Below are positions 6,865 to 14,988 of a stretch of DNA of 64,000 bases, piece by piece; position 1 is the stretch's first letter; every line of letters begins with the position of its first letter. The stretch is taken from assembly GCF_003663845.1 (NCBI RefSeq), contig NZ_RCCA01000001.1, positions 3,472,001 to 3,536,000 of the forward strand. The letters are read 5' to 3'. The stretch is from Chryseobacterium sp. 7 (GTDB lineage Bacteria > Bacteroidota > Bacteroidia > Flavobacteriales > Weeksellaceae). Below the pieces are notes generated by a model. The model had not been told where the DNA came from and ran no database searches. It saw nothing but the letters and a program-made list of their open reading frames with translations. The position numbers and the translations under genes were made by a program.

Positions 6865-8064
6865 ATGATTCATCCATTACAAGAAAATGTGGCTATCATC
6901 CTGCCGGAAAACGGTCTGGAAGAAAAACTGGCTCAGGCCGAAAAGGAAAACAGAAAACTTTACATCAAGCTGGGATTTGATCCTACCGCTCCGGATCTGC
7001 ATCTGGGACATGCCGTAGTCTTAAAAAAACTGAAACAGTTTCAGGACCTGGGCCATCAGATCATTATTGTCGTAGGAAGCTTTACCGCAAGAATTGGCGA
7101 CCCCACCGGAAAAAATAAAGCAAGAAAGCCGTTGAGTGCTGAGGATGTTCAGCATAATGCTCAAACATATATCAATCAGCTCTCTAAGGTAATTGATATA
7201 CAGAAGACGAAAATTGTTTTCAATTCTGACTGGCTGGACGGTTTGGATTTTTCTGAGGTGATTCAGCTGCTTTCAAAAGTGACCGTTGCCCAATTAATGC
7301 ATCGCAATGATTTTAATAAAAGGTTTACAGAAAATACTCCTATTGCCATGCACGAACTTGTATACCCGATTCTTCAGGGTTTTGATTCTGTAAAAATAGC
7401 CTGTGATATTGAAATGGGAGGTACAGATCAGCTATTCAACTGCACAATGGGAAGACAGCTTCAGGAAGTACATCAGATGCCTGCTCAGATTGTGATGTGT
7501 ATGCCATTGCTGAAAGGCCTTGACGGAAAGGAAAAAATGAGCAAATCCCTGAACAATATTATCGGACTGACCGATGAGCCCAATGAAATGTTTGGAAAAA
7601 CAATGTCTATTCCCGATGCTTTGATTGAAGAATTTATTAATCTCACCACAAATTTTTCTGTAGAAGAAAAAGCAGGAATTCTTTCCAGAATAAAAGAGGG
7701 TGAAAATCCTATGAATATTAAAAAGCTCATTGCTAAAAATATCATCAGCCAATACCACAACTCCACTTCGGCTGAAAATGCGGAACAGTTTTTTATCAAC
7801 CAGTTTCAGAATAAAAATTTTGAAGAGAAAGTGTATGAACCTGTAGCCATTGGTTCATTGAAAAGCATTGAAAATAAAATTTCTCTGGTTGAACTGTGTC
7901 ATCAGCTTAAAAGTGACCTCAGCAAATCAGCCATACGAAGATTAATTGAGAGTGGAGGAATTCAGATCAATACCATCAAAATAATGAACTCTGATCAAGA
8001 AATGGAACTGATCCCTCAAACTAAAATAAAAATCGGAAGAAGGGGCTTTTTTGAACTAATATAA
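6865..8064 (+). CDS. tyrS: Tyrosyl-tRNA synthetase
   Basis: A 399-residue class I aminoacyl-tRNA synthetase that charges tRNA-Tyr using ATP. The HIGH signature appears as HLGHA (about residues 47-51), after the typical GFDPTAPDLHLGH context, and the KMSKS loop as EKMSKSLNN (about 223-231). The C-terminal about 65 residues form an S4-like RNA-binding domain (SAIRRLIESGGIQIN). Length and motif spacing fit the shorter TyrZ-like bacterial type. Expression is predicted to depend on the tyrosine-leader attenuator directly upstream. No other gene shares the transcript: the next gene has its own promoter. Confidence 0.96.
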   Translation: MIHPLQENVAIILPENGLEEKLAQAEKENRKLYIKLGFDPTAPDLHLGHAVVLKKLKQFQDLGHQIIIVVGSFTARIGDPTGKNKARKPLSAEDVQHNAQTYINQLSKVIDIQKTKIVFNSDWLDGLDFSEVIQLLSKVTVAQLMHRNDFNKRFTENTPIAMHELVYPILQGFDSVKIACDIEMGGTDQLFNCTMGRQLQEVHQMPAQIVMCMPLLKGLDGKEKMSKSLNNIIGLTDEPNEMFGKTMSIPDALIEEFINLTTNFSVEEKAGILSRIKEGENPMNIKKLIAKNIISQYHNSTSAENAEQFFINQFQNKNFEEKVYEPVAIGSLKSIENKISLVELCHQLKSDLSKSAIRRLIESGGIQINTIKIMNSDQEMELIPQTKIKIGRRGFFELI

Positions 8065-8065
8065 G

Positions 8066-8229
8066 GCTGGAAGATGGGAGCTGGAAGATGGAAGTTTTGT
8101 CAGACGATGAACTTCTGAAGTTTTTTGATAGGAACATTTTTTAAAACAGAAGTTAAATTAAAAAACACAGAAGTTCTTTACAGCAAAAAACAACTTCCAG
8201 CTTCCTTCTTCCCGCTTCCATCCTTCAAC
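8066..8229. repeat. Intergenic element with nested inverted repeats
   Basis: The gap after tyrS starts with GGAAGATGG-type purine repeats (GCTGGAAGATGG twice) and ends with their pyrimidine counterparts (CTTCCAGCTTCC near 8192). Inside is a nested inverted repeat, GAACTTCTG at 8109-8117 against CAGAAGTTC at 8168-8176, each flanked by a T or A run. The whole about 165 bp can fold into one long hairpin, like a small MITE-type or REP-type element. No ORF is present. Confidence 0.5.
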
Positions 8230-8356
8230 TTATTTCAATATCTTCGTCCTGTTAAAAACGATTTCCAATGAGCTAAAGGAATGCAGAGGTTTTGCTGCAC
8301 ATGAAAGAAGAAATGGGACTAAAAATTGCATTAAAGTAAGAACTCTATCTAATTTT

Positions 8357-8364
8357 TATTTTTG
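8357..8364 (+). promoter_or_regulatory. -7 box of the GNAT gene (TATTTTTG), predicted leaderless
   Basis: A TAnnTTTG match ending three bases before the ATG at 8368. An upstream in-frame TTG at 8362 lies inside the box and is not a credible start. Confidence 0.6.
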
Positions 8365-8367
8365 AAT

Positions 8368-8808
8368 ATGAATCCTGACCTGCATTACAAACAAGCTGAC
8401 GAAACAGATATTGATTTTCTTCTCGATCTCAGAATGAAAACGATGAATCCTCATTATGAATCTTCAGGGCTTTCTACAGACAGAGAAACGACTCTGCAAA
8501 GGGTTTTATTTCAGTTTGAAAAAGCCCATATTATTTTTTTAAACAATCAGCCCATCGGACTGTTAAAAGTAAACAGAACGTTTACGAATATTGAAGTTCT
8601 GCAGCTTCAGATAGATCCCAGCCAGCAAGGTAATGGTATTGGAAAAAAGATTTTGACGGATATTCTGGAGGAAGCTTCATTAGCTGGAAAAACAGTTTCA
8701 TTAAGTGTTTTAAAAACCAATAAAGCACGGCATCTTTATCAAAGTCTTGGGTTCAGAATTGTGGATGAGGATCAGTATTCTTATTTTATGGAAACGGAAA
8801 GACAATAA
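8368..8808 (+). CDS. GNAT-family N-acetyltransferase
   Basis: A 146-residue acetyl-CoA-dependent acetyltransferase, complete for the fold. Motif A reads VLQLQIDPSQQGNGIGKKIL (QQGNGIG is the pyrophosphate loop, about residues 80-90), and the C-terminal NKARHLYQSLGFRIV is the standard end of the fold. I chose ATG 8368 because a TTG two codons earlier overlaps the -7 box. It stands alone between tyrS and the convergent TerD operon. Acceptor substrate unknown. Confidence 0.85.
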   Translation: MNPDLHYKQADETDIDFLLDLRMKTMNPHYESSGLSTDRETTLQRVLFQFEKAHIIFLNNQPIGLLKVNRTFTNIEVLQLQIDPSQQGNGIGKKILTDILEEASLAGKTVSLSVLKTNKARHLYQSLGFRIVDEDQYSYFMETERQ

Positions 8809-8812
8809 ATGT

Positions 8813-8950
8813 TTTTTAAGTTTTGGCTAAAGCCGTTGGAAGACTCTCTTTGATTTAAACACAAATCTCACAAATAAATGGGCACAAATAGTCACAATTA
8901 TCAGTAAGATCTGAGAATCTGAGATTGCTTCACTGCGTTCGCAATGACGG
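8813..8950. repeat. Intergenic repeat region with hairpin after the kinase gene
   Basis: It contains TAAGTTTTGGCTAAAGCC (8818-8835), which recurs at 17224-17241, and a stem-loop near the end in which GATTGC pairs with GCAAT around CTTCACTGCGTTC, a widespread type of intergenic hairpin. It lies just past the 3' end of the minus-strand kinase gene and may serve as its terminator. Confidence 0.5.
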
Positions 8951-8951
8951 G

Positions 8952-10463
8952 TTACTGATTTGCCATGGTTACGTAGATCAATCTTCCGCCTTCTTCTGAG
9001 GATAAAAGTATTTTTTTACCATCAGTAAGTTCAACCATAGAACCTGGCAGAATTTCTTTCTGTTCTGTAACATCTTTCATTCCGGCTAAGCCCTGATTTA
9101 CCAATACCCATTTCCCCTGATGGAATGTAAAATATCCCACAGGCATTTTATCCTGCATGGTCAGGTTTTCGTTGCGTATTATTTTTCGGGAAACATGCCA
9201 TTTGAACAGATACTGATTATGATAAACCATTAATCTGTGATTTTCCGGCTTCCATACTTCATCATCAAATCTGAAATACAGATCTAATACCGGAAGTGTT
9301 CCCTGATGAGGTGTTCCGCAGAACGGACATTTTGGATTGCCGGTATTATCAAAGACATACCATTTTTCTGTACAGCTTGAATTAGAGCAAGGCTGGATCA
9401 GGTCTACGGTTTTCAATAAAGCGGTTTCCCATTCATTGGCCGTAGGACGTCTGATAGGATCATGCAGCCCATCAATGAATGCTTTTCTGAACAATTCTGA
9501 AATATATGGGCCTGTAATGGTATACGGAATCTTTTGAGGATCTCCCCAGAATGCATCCCATTTTCTGAGATGATCTGATTTCACATGATTGGAAAGATTT
9601 TCCGGGTGTTCTACAAACATCGCTTTTTCTCCCATGGATAAAATTTCGTCCCGTTCAGAATCCAGATCCCAGATTTTTCCTCCACGAAGAGGATGTCTTC
9701 TCAGCAGATACATATAAATCAGGACAGCGAGGGCATGCAGATCTGTTTTCTGATTGGGTAAATGTCTGTTCGGATCCTGAAGATTCAAATGTTTTGTTTT
9801 CAACACTTCGGGGGCAATAAAATCTGCAGTTCCTATCACTTCCGGCGGAAAGAGTTTGGGAACTACAAGACCGTCAATATCAATAATACAGGCAGATTTT
9901 GTTACCGGATCTACCAGAATATTATTATAGGATAAATCGGAATGTGCCAGCCCCATCTGATGCAGTTTTTTTACTCCTCTGCTGATATTGACTGCAATTT
10001 GAAAATAGCTCAGCCAATCTCCCAGCTCTGACTGATCGAGTCTCAACGGATATTGTTGATTTCGGAACATAGGAGCGGTAAACCATTTCCCCACTTTATC
10101 CTGTCCCTGAATATTATCTGAACCGATATATCCTTTGGCAAAATAGAATTTATGATGATAAACGGGAACTACAATTCCTGTGAGTTTATTTCTCTCAACA
10201 ATATCGTAAGGCCATCTGAATATTTCGTTCAGAAAGTATTCCGAAGAATTCCCACTTTTTATATTCTGAAGATAGGTGGAAACAATTCTCATGATTCTTT
10301 CTTTTTGACCTTCATCCAGCGGATTTCGGTAGAAAGCGACTACATAATCTTTATCTGGCGAAAAATAAACATCTTTCATCCCGCCACGGATAGGGTTCTC
10401 ATCTACATATTCATAGGATTTGGCTGTGTCCAGAACAGAGACAACCTTAATGGTCTTTTTCAT
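8952..10463 (-). CDS. Protein kinase-like protein with zinc ribbon and C-terminal beta domain (TerY-P kinase)
   Basis: 503 residues, last gene of the TerD/TerY-P operon. The N-terminal about 350 residues are a Ser/Thr kinase fold: Gly-rich loop (IRGGMKDVYF, 25-34), catalytic loop HSDLSYNNILVD (H174, D176, N181), metal loop DIDG in place of DFG (195-198) and FIAPEV (215-220). The usual VAIK lysine is not obvious (VVAFYR, 41-46), so activity needs proof. Then comes a four-Cys zinc ribbon (CSNSSC ... CPFC, about 358-383), followed by an about 110-residue beta-rich tail resembling an FHA phosphopeptide-binding fold. Kinase, PP2C and vWA genes together are the TerY-P triad described from comparative genomics of tellurium-resistance systems. 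It starts 4 bases after the phosphatase gene. Confidence 0.85.
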   Translation of the reverse strand: MKKTIKVVSVLDTAKSYEYVDENPIRGGMKDVYFSPDKDYVVAFYRNPLDEGQKERIMRIVSTYLQNIKSGNSSEYFLNEIFRWPYDIVERNKLTGIVVPVYHHKFYFAKGYIGSDNIQGQDKVGKWFTAPMFRNQQYPLRLDQSELGDWLSYFQIAVNISRGVKKLHQMGLAHSDLSYNNILVDPVTKSACIIDIDGLVVPKLFPPEVIGTADFIAPEVLKTKHLNLQDPNRHLPNQKTDLHALAVLIYMYLLRRHPLRGGKIWDLDSERDEILSMGEKAMFVEHPENLSNHVKSDHLRKWDAFWGDPQKIPYTITGPYISELFRKAFIDGLHDPIRRPTANEWETALLKTVDLIQPCSNSSCTEKWYVFDNTGNPKCPFCGTPHQGTLPVLDLYFRFDDEVWKPENHRLMVYHNQYLFKWHVSRKIIRNENLTMQDKMPVGYFTFHQGKWVLVNQGLAGMKDVTEQKEILPGSMVELTDGKKILLSSEEGGRLIYVTMANQ

Positions 10464-10467
10464 GGTA

Positions 10468-11745
10468 TTAATAGATTATGGCCAATGTACGGTCATCGTG
10501 ATTTCCTCTGCTCCAGAAATCGCTCCAGATTAAAAGTTCTTCATTAATTTTTTCATCGTTGATGAAATCCACTTTCGCCCGGTCATCGTTATTTCCGGCA
10601 AGGTCTTCAAAAAACAGTTTCCAGCTTTCTGTATCTTCCAGTCTATTTTCTGTAGTAAATTTAGGATCATAAATACCGTCTGTCATCAGCACGAGGTAGG
10701 AAAAATCTTCTACATAGGTTATTTGGAAGCGGGAAGCCATTTTATCATTAAAAATTTCTTTCATGGTGATAAAACGGGTGCCACCGCCAAATTCTCCCAC
10801 ATCCATCCGGTTTAAAAGTCTGACCTTAGAAAACTCTGTGTTGATGAGATTAATCGGGCAGTCTCCTACTCCGAAGCTCAGAATGACATATCCGAAACTG
10901 AACTTTTTAAGCAACACAAAAATAAGTGTCGCATGCAGATCATTTACAGAAAGGGCATTTTCTACCGCAGTTTTTTGTAATGTATGATAAACATTTACAA
11001 CTCCTTCCGATAAGATCGTAATGATATTCTGTCTGGCTTCCACTTTTTCTTTATTGGAAGACTGATCTTTGTATAGAGTATTGATATTATTTTCAATCTG
11101 TTTTAAAATCTCTTGTGAGTTAAAAAACTGATTGATTGTTCTTGTTGTCAATCTTGAACCTTCTCTTGCTGCTATTGCCGAACCGGCTCCATCAGAAACA
11201 GAAACAATATTCCAGTCTTCAGGAAGGGTATTTACTGCAAAATCATCTTCACGAAATTTGCCTTCATGAGCATGGGAACGGCCTCTTTTGGAGGCTACAA
11301 CTATCTTTTTATCTGAAAAAGAACCTTTGAATGAGTCTTCTTCCGATTTATAAAAAGCAGCATTTTTATCACTTGGAATATTTTTCCACAAGTCTTTTGG
11401 ATCTGCGTTGACGAACAGTTGAATTTTCTTGGTCTCAAGATGATTCTGATCATAAATATGATAAAACTGAATATCCAGATGATACATATTATTCGTCATG
11501 GGAGTTCCTGAAATTGTATTGTTTTCAAAACTAAGTCCCGTTTCTTCCAGGTTTCCAATATTCTGAATCTTGATGTTGGGAAACTCTTCCATCTCGAGGC
11601 TGAATTCATAGAACTGCTTTGCACTGGCATTTTTCAATACCCAATGAACGTCTTTGAATTCTTCTTTTTCTTTATAAATAACAGCCTGTTCCATAGTCTT
11701 AGGTTTGGATTCTTTAGCTGATTTTTTGAAAAATTTGCCCATCAT
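10468..11745 (-). CDS. PP2C-family Ser/Thr phosphatase (TerY-P)
   Basis: 425 residues. The C-terminal about 270 residues are a metal-dependent PP2C phosphatase: an early EDDF acidic motif (about 165-169), SVSDGAGSAIAAREGS (about 183-198, metal-binding Asp), LMTDGIYD (about 355-362) and the end motif HDDRTLAIIY. The N-terminal about 110 residues precede it and contain GLSFENNTISGTP, a motif of Ig/cadherin-like (He_PIG-type) folds, perhaps a docking domain. It begins at a TAATG overlap with the vWA gene and is followed 4 bases later by the kinase, so the phosphatase and kinase should be made in similar amounts and may oppose each other on the vWA or TerD proteins. Confidence 0.88.
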   Translation of the reverse strand: MMGKFFKKSAKESKPKTMEQAVIYKEKEEFKDVHWVLKNASAKQFYEFSLEMEEFPNIKIQNIGNLEETGLSFENNTISGTPMTNNMYHLDIQFYHIYDQNHLETKKIQLFVNADPKDLWKNIPSDKNAAFYKSEEDSFKGSFSDKKIVVASKRGRSHAHEGKFREDDFAVNTLPEDWNIVSVSDGAGSAIAAREGSRLTTRTINQFFNSQEILKQIENNINTLYKDQSSNKEKVEARQNIITILSEGVVNVYHTLQKTAVENALSVNDLHATLIFVLLKKFSFGYVILSFGVGDCPINLINTEFSKVRLLNRMDVGEFGGGTRFITMKEIFNDKMASRFQITYVEDFSYLVLMTDGIYDPKFTTENRLEDTESWKLFFEDLAGNNDDRAKVDFINDEKINEELLIWSDFWSRGNHDDRTLAIIY

Positions 11746-12800
11746 TAGCCCAGCGTTCTGTTAATATCAAATCCTCCACCGGAAAATCCATAATAATCTG
11801 AAGTTCCACACCACGGACATTTGCTGTATCCTTCACCTCTCAGGCAATGAATTCCACCACATGAGCAGGTAGCTAAGGCAATTGGATTAGCACAGTGAGG
11901 ACATGATGTTCCGCCATCCAGTTCTTCAATATTAATTTTAAGATGCGTTTTCTGATTGGAGGAAAGTCTGTAGTAAGCCTTTTCATCAATTTTATATGCT
12001 CCATCCAATCTGTAATATCTTGTTGCCATTCCCGGAATACTAGATTCTGCAAAGGCTTTTTTGAATTTCATCAGATAAAGTTTTTCCGTTTCCTGGCATT
12101 TCCCGTTCAATACCACAAAATTATTATCCGGGAATCTCTGTTCCATTTCCGGATCTACTTTTTCCAGAATGTGAGAATCAATTTTGGATAAATTAATTCC
12201 TTCTTTTTTAGCTTCTGTGACGCTCTGGCTGGTTGTTTTAATAGAATCTGTTACCCATTTGAAAAACTCTTTGTAAGAATTCTCATCGGAATTATTAAAT
12301 AACAAAACATGATCTGCCAGAGAACCTAGAAGTTTATAATTGGTATTTTCTCCAATAGAAACAGCAATTGTGTTAGATTTTCCGTTGTATTTGGTATTCC
12401 ATCTTTCAATGGCTTTGGTGGCATCATCCGTGGGAACTCCGTCTGTAAAAAGGAAGACAATAGGTTTCCAGTCACCTTTTCTTTCATACGTTGTTTTTAC
12501 AATATCCCTGTCGATACAATCCATTACTTTGATTAAGCCCTGCGAAAGTGATGTTCCGCTTCCAATAGGGATTTTAGGCGGATAAAAACTGATAATATCC
12601 TGCATGGGAGTAATTACTTCTGCTTCTCCCGCAAAACCGATTACAGAAATATAAACCGTTTCCAGTGAATACGGATCTTTTTTTAATTCCCTGATGATAT
12701 TGGCGATACCTTCCTGTACCTGCTCAATAGGTTCTCCTACCATAGATTCGGAGATGTCTACTAAAAATAAATAGGCAGTCTTCTCATTGTGTAAAGACAA
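11745..12800 (-). CDS. vWA-domain protein with C-terminal zinc ribbon (TerY type)
   Basis: 351 residues. The vWA fold spans about residues 1-200, with a complete MIDAS: DISES (15-19), the mid-domain GTSLSQGL Thr, and FTDG (about 118-121). The C-terminal about 50 residues hold a Cys/His-rich TerY-C-like metal ribbon (CPHC, CSCGGIHC, CPWC). vWA domains with intact MIDAS bind partners through a Mg ion, so it is a likely adaptor between TerD proteins and the phospho-switch. It overlaps the PP2C start by one base and follows the shorter vWA gene after 4 bases. Confidence 0.88.
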   Translation of the reverse strand: MSLHNEKTAYLFLVDISESMVGEPIEQVQEGIANIIRELKKDPYSLETVYISVIGFAGEAEVITPMQDIISFYPPKIPIGSGTSLSQGLIKVMDCIDRDIVKTTYERKGDWKPIVFLFTDGVPTDDATKAIERWNTKYNGKSNTIAVSIGENTNYKLLGSLADHVLLFNNSDENSYKEFFKWVTDSIKTTSQSVTEAKKEGINLSKIDSHILEKVDPEMEQRFPDNNFVVLNGKCQETEKLYLMKFKKAFAESSIPGMATRYYRLDGAYKIDEKAYYRLSSNQKTHLKINIEELDGGTSCPHCANPIALATCSCGGIHCLRGEGYSKCPWCGTSDYYGFSGGGFDINRTLG

Positions 12801-12804
12801 TTTT

Positions 12805-13452
12805 TTAAATAATAATATTTAGCTCCGATGGTGGCGGAGGTAAGGTGATATTTTCTCCTGTATTCTGAGATTGCCCTCCCTGCGTAATGGAAGAACTTAC
12901 CCATTTGAAGAAGGAAGAAAGGGTAATTGCATCTGTAGTATCAAGTTTTACAACATGATCCGTCAGTTCTTTCAGAAACTTTTCATCGGCTTTAGGACCG
13001 GCTGCACATCCTACGATGGCACCAAATTCCAGCCCTCTGATTACTGGGATCATTTGTCTGTATTTCTGAATATCCGAAGGTTTCCCATCCGTAAAAATAA
13101 AAAGTAACGGCTGCCAGTCACCTTTTGCATCGGCCGACTCTTTTACAATTTCCTTTTGAACCAGTTCTGAAACCATTTCCAAAGCAGCTCCCGTGTGAGT
13201 TGGTCCACTATCCGGACAGGTAATCTCCATAGGATAAAAACTGGCCAGATCTGTTAAGGGTATAATATTCTTAACCTCCCTATCGAAGGTAATGACACTT
13301 AAATGCAGACTGTCCATCGCCTGCGGATCTGCCCGAAGCATACTGATAAGGCCATTGAATCCGTTATTCAAAGCCTGAATAGGTTCTCCGTTCATAGACC
13401 CCGAAGTATCTAATAAAAAATAAGCTAATAATCTCCTGCTCATTGTAGACAA
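12805..13452 (-). CDS. vWA-domain protein (TerY)
   Basis: 215 residues, essentially a single vWA domain. The MIDAS is complete: LDTSGSMNGEP (residues 16-26), the Thr in SGPTHTGAAL (about 81-90), and FTDGKPSD (about 123-130). The C-terminal tail is short and Pro-rich, without the zinc ribbon of its downstream paralogue. TerY-like proteins are cytoplasmic and work with TerD proteins. It is the first gene after the intra-operon hairpin and is tightly linked to the next gene. Confidence 0.9.
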   Translation of the reverse strand: MSTMSRRLLAYFLLDTSGSMNGEPIQALNNGFNGLISMLRADPQAMDSLHLSVITFDREVKNIIPLTDLASFYPMEITCPDSGPTHTGAALEMVSELVQKEIVKESADAKGDWQPLLFIFTDGKPSDIQKYRQMIPVIRGLEFGAIVGCAAGPKADEKFLKELTDHVVKLDTTDAITLSSFFKWVSSSITQGGQSQNTGENITLPPPPSELNIII

Positions 13453-13464
13453 ATATTAATTCTG

Positions 13465-13502
13465 AAGCCGGCGGAGGGAGTCGGAGACTTCCAAGCCGGC
13501 TT
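13465..13502. terminator. GC-rich hairpin inside the TerD/TerY-P operon
   Basis: AAGCCGGC pairs with GCCGGCTT around a 22-base loop, in the 77-bp gap between the second terD and the first vWA gene. On the minus strand the stem is followed by AT-rich sequence rather than a clean T run. It could be a partial terminator or an RNA-processing site giving more TerD than vWA, PP2C and kinase. Confidence 0.5.
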
Positions 13503-13529
13503 TTATGTGAGGTGAAAAAATTTAAAAAT

Positions 13530-14207
13530 CTAGTTAGAATAAGCGTACTGCTGTCTCAGAATGTCGATAAAGTTATCTGTATTGTGCGGCTCTCCCACAG
13601 CACGGAATTTCCAGTCTCCATTGTGACGGTATGCTTCTGCAAAAACCATTGCACATTTACCATTCATACTTGAGTCGCCGGAAAGGCTATATTTTGTAAT
13701 TTCTTTTCCTGAAGCATCTACCGCACGGATAAATGCATTTTCGATCATTCCGAAGTGCTGGTTATTGGTTCTTCCCTGATAAATGGTAACAATAAACACT
13801 ATTTTCTGGTAGCTCTGGTCCAGCTGATCCAGTTTCACAATAATTTGCTCATCATCTCCATCACCTGCTCCGGTTCTGTTATCTCCCGTAAGCCATACAT
13901 TTCCGCTTGGGTGCTGCATAGAATTGAAGAAAACCACATCTCCCTGGTAAAGTCCCATCTGCCTTCCGTCATTAGTCTGCACTGTTCTTCCCAAATTGGC
14001 TACTTTTCCGTTGCCGTCTAAAAGAAATGCTACTGCGTCAAGATCGTATTCAGCTTCTTTACTGAACAGCTTTCCAAAGAATCCACTGCCTTGTTTTCTT
14101 ACGTCCCATCCTAATCCGATGGTTACTTTTGAAAGATCATATACGCTTTCTCCGCGGTCGTTCTTTCTTAAATCTATCGTTTGTCCTTTCTGTAAATTAA
14201 TTGCCAT
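13530..14207 (-). CDS. TerD-domain protein
   Basis: 225 residues. TerD is a calcium-binding beta-sandwich found in tellurite, phage and chemical stress systems. The family start MAINLQKGQTIDL, the core VTIGLGWD, an acidic strand EYDLDAVAFLLDG (about residues 63-75), the GDNRTGAGDGDDEQI acidic loop and the terminal FRAVGEP region are all present. An about 20-residue insertion after GLGWD (GSGFFGKLFSKEAE) distinguishes it from the paralogue upstream. The two terD genes are 27 bases apart. The gap to the next gene contains the GC-rich hairpin. Confidence 0.94.
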   Translation of the reverse strand: MAINLQKGQTIDLRKNDRGESVYDLSKVTIGLGWDVRKQGSGFFGKLFSKEAEYDLDAVAFLLDGNGKVANLGRTVQTNDGRQMGLYQGDVVFFNSMQHPSGNVWLTGDNRTGAGDGDDEQIIVKLDQLDQSYQKIVFIVTIYQGRTNNQHFGMIENAFIRAVDASGKEITKYSLSGDSSMNGKCAMVFAEAYRHNGDWKFRAVGEPHNTDNFIDILRQQYAYSN

Positions 14208-14234
14208 AGTTATCGTTTTTGTGTATTTGATTTT

Positions 14235-14810
14235 TTATTTGATGATTTGCCCTTTGTAATATTTCTCAAGGAAGAAACCAAGATCTGCTCTGTATCCTAT
14301 TCCCGAAGCTTCAAACTTCCAGCTTCCGTTTCTTTTGTACAGCCTTCCAAACTCTACTCCTGTTTCAATGGAGAAATCTTCATCCAGTTCATATTTTGCA
14401 ATTTCCTGGTTGGATTGGTTGTCTACCACTCTGATATAAGAGTTTCTCACCTGTCCGAAATTTTGTCTTCTTCTTTCAAAATCTTCAATAGTTACCACAA
14501 AAAGAATCTCTTCCACTCTAGAATCTACTTTATCAAGATCTATAATAATAGCTTCATCATCATCACCATCACTATTTTTACCGCTGGGATCATCCCCGGT
14601 ATGGGTAAGTGCTCCGTCTGGAGAACTCAGGTTATTGTAAAAAACAAAGTATTCTTCGCTTACTAATTTTCTGTCAGAATCAATCATGATTGCAGAAGCA
14701 TCCAGGTCAAAATCGTAGCCGGTTCCTTCATTCGGATCCCAGCCTAACCCAATCGTCATTTTCGTCAATCCTATCTCGATTTTTTGCCCTTTCTGTAGAT
14801 TAATTGCCAT
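14235..14810 (-). CDS. TerD-domain protein
   Basis: 191 residues, the standard length for TerD/TerZ. Seen in order: MAINLQKGQKIEIGL, MTIGLGWDPN, DFDLDASAIMID (calcium-site strand, about residues 33-44), a loop dense in Asp (DGDDDEAIIIDLDKVD, about 81-96) and the final KFEASGIGYRADL. First gene of the six-gene operon, about 60 bases downstream of a TAAATTTG box. Together with the second TerD it probably forms the calcium-dependent surface on which the vWA proteins act. Nothing shows tellurite itself is the stress sensed here. Confidence 0.95.
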   Translation of the reverse strand: MAINLQKGQKIEIGLTKMTIGLGWDPNEGTGYDFDLDASAIMIDSDRKLVSEEYFVFYNNLSSPDGALTHTGDDPSGKNSDGDDDEAIIIDLDKVDSRVEEILFVVTIEDFERRRQNFGQVRNSYIRVVDNQSNQEIAKYELDEDFSIETGVEFGRLYKRNGSWKFEASGIGYRADLGFFLEKYYKGQIIK

Positions 14811-14867
14811 AGTGTTTTATATTATGATTATTTTTTGCATTAAGATAGAAGTGATTTACGAACTGAC

Positions 14868-14875
14868 CAAATTTA
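14868..14875 (-). promoter_or_regulatory. -7 box of the TerD/TerY-P operon (TAAATTTG)
   Basis: A TAnnTTTG match 57 bases upstream of the first terD. No clear -33 TTG at the usual distance was seen, which may fit an inducible promoter. Confidence 0.5.
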
Positions 14876-14940
14876 TTGATGAAAAAATGTTCTATACAGC
14901 TTAATTTTAAACTCTTTAAGTCACAAAATGGTCATAAAAA

Positions 14941-14966
14941 AAGGTCCAAATAAAAAATTGAACCTT
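14941..14966 (-). terminator. Terminator after the panD-flippase operon
   Basis: AAGGTTCAA pairs with TTGGACCTT allowing one wobble, followed on the minus strand by TTTTTTT. Confidence 0.7.
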
Positions 14967-14988
14967 GTATACTATAAAATGTATTGAA

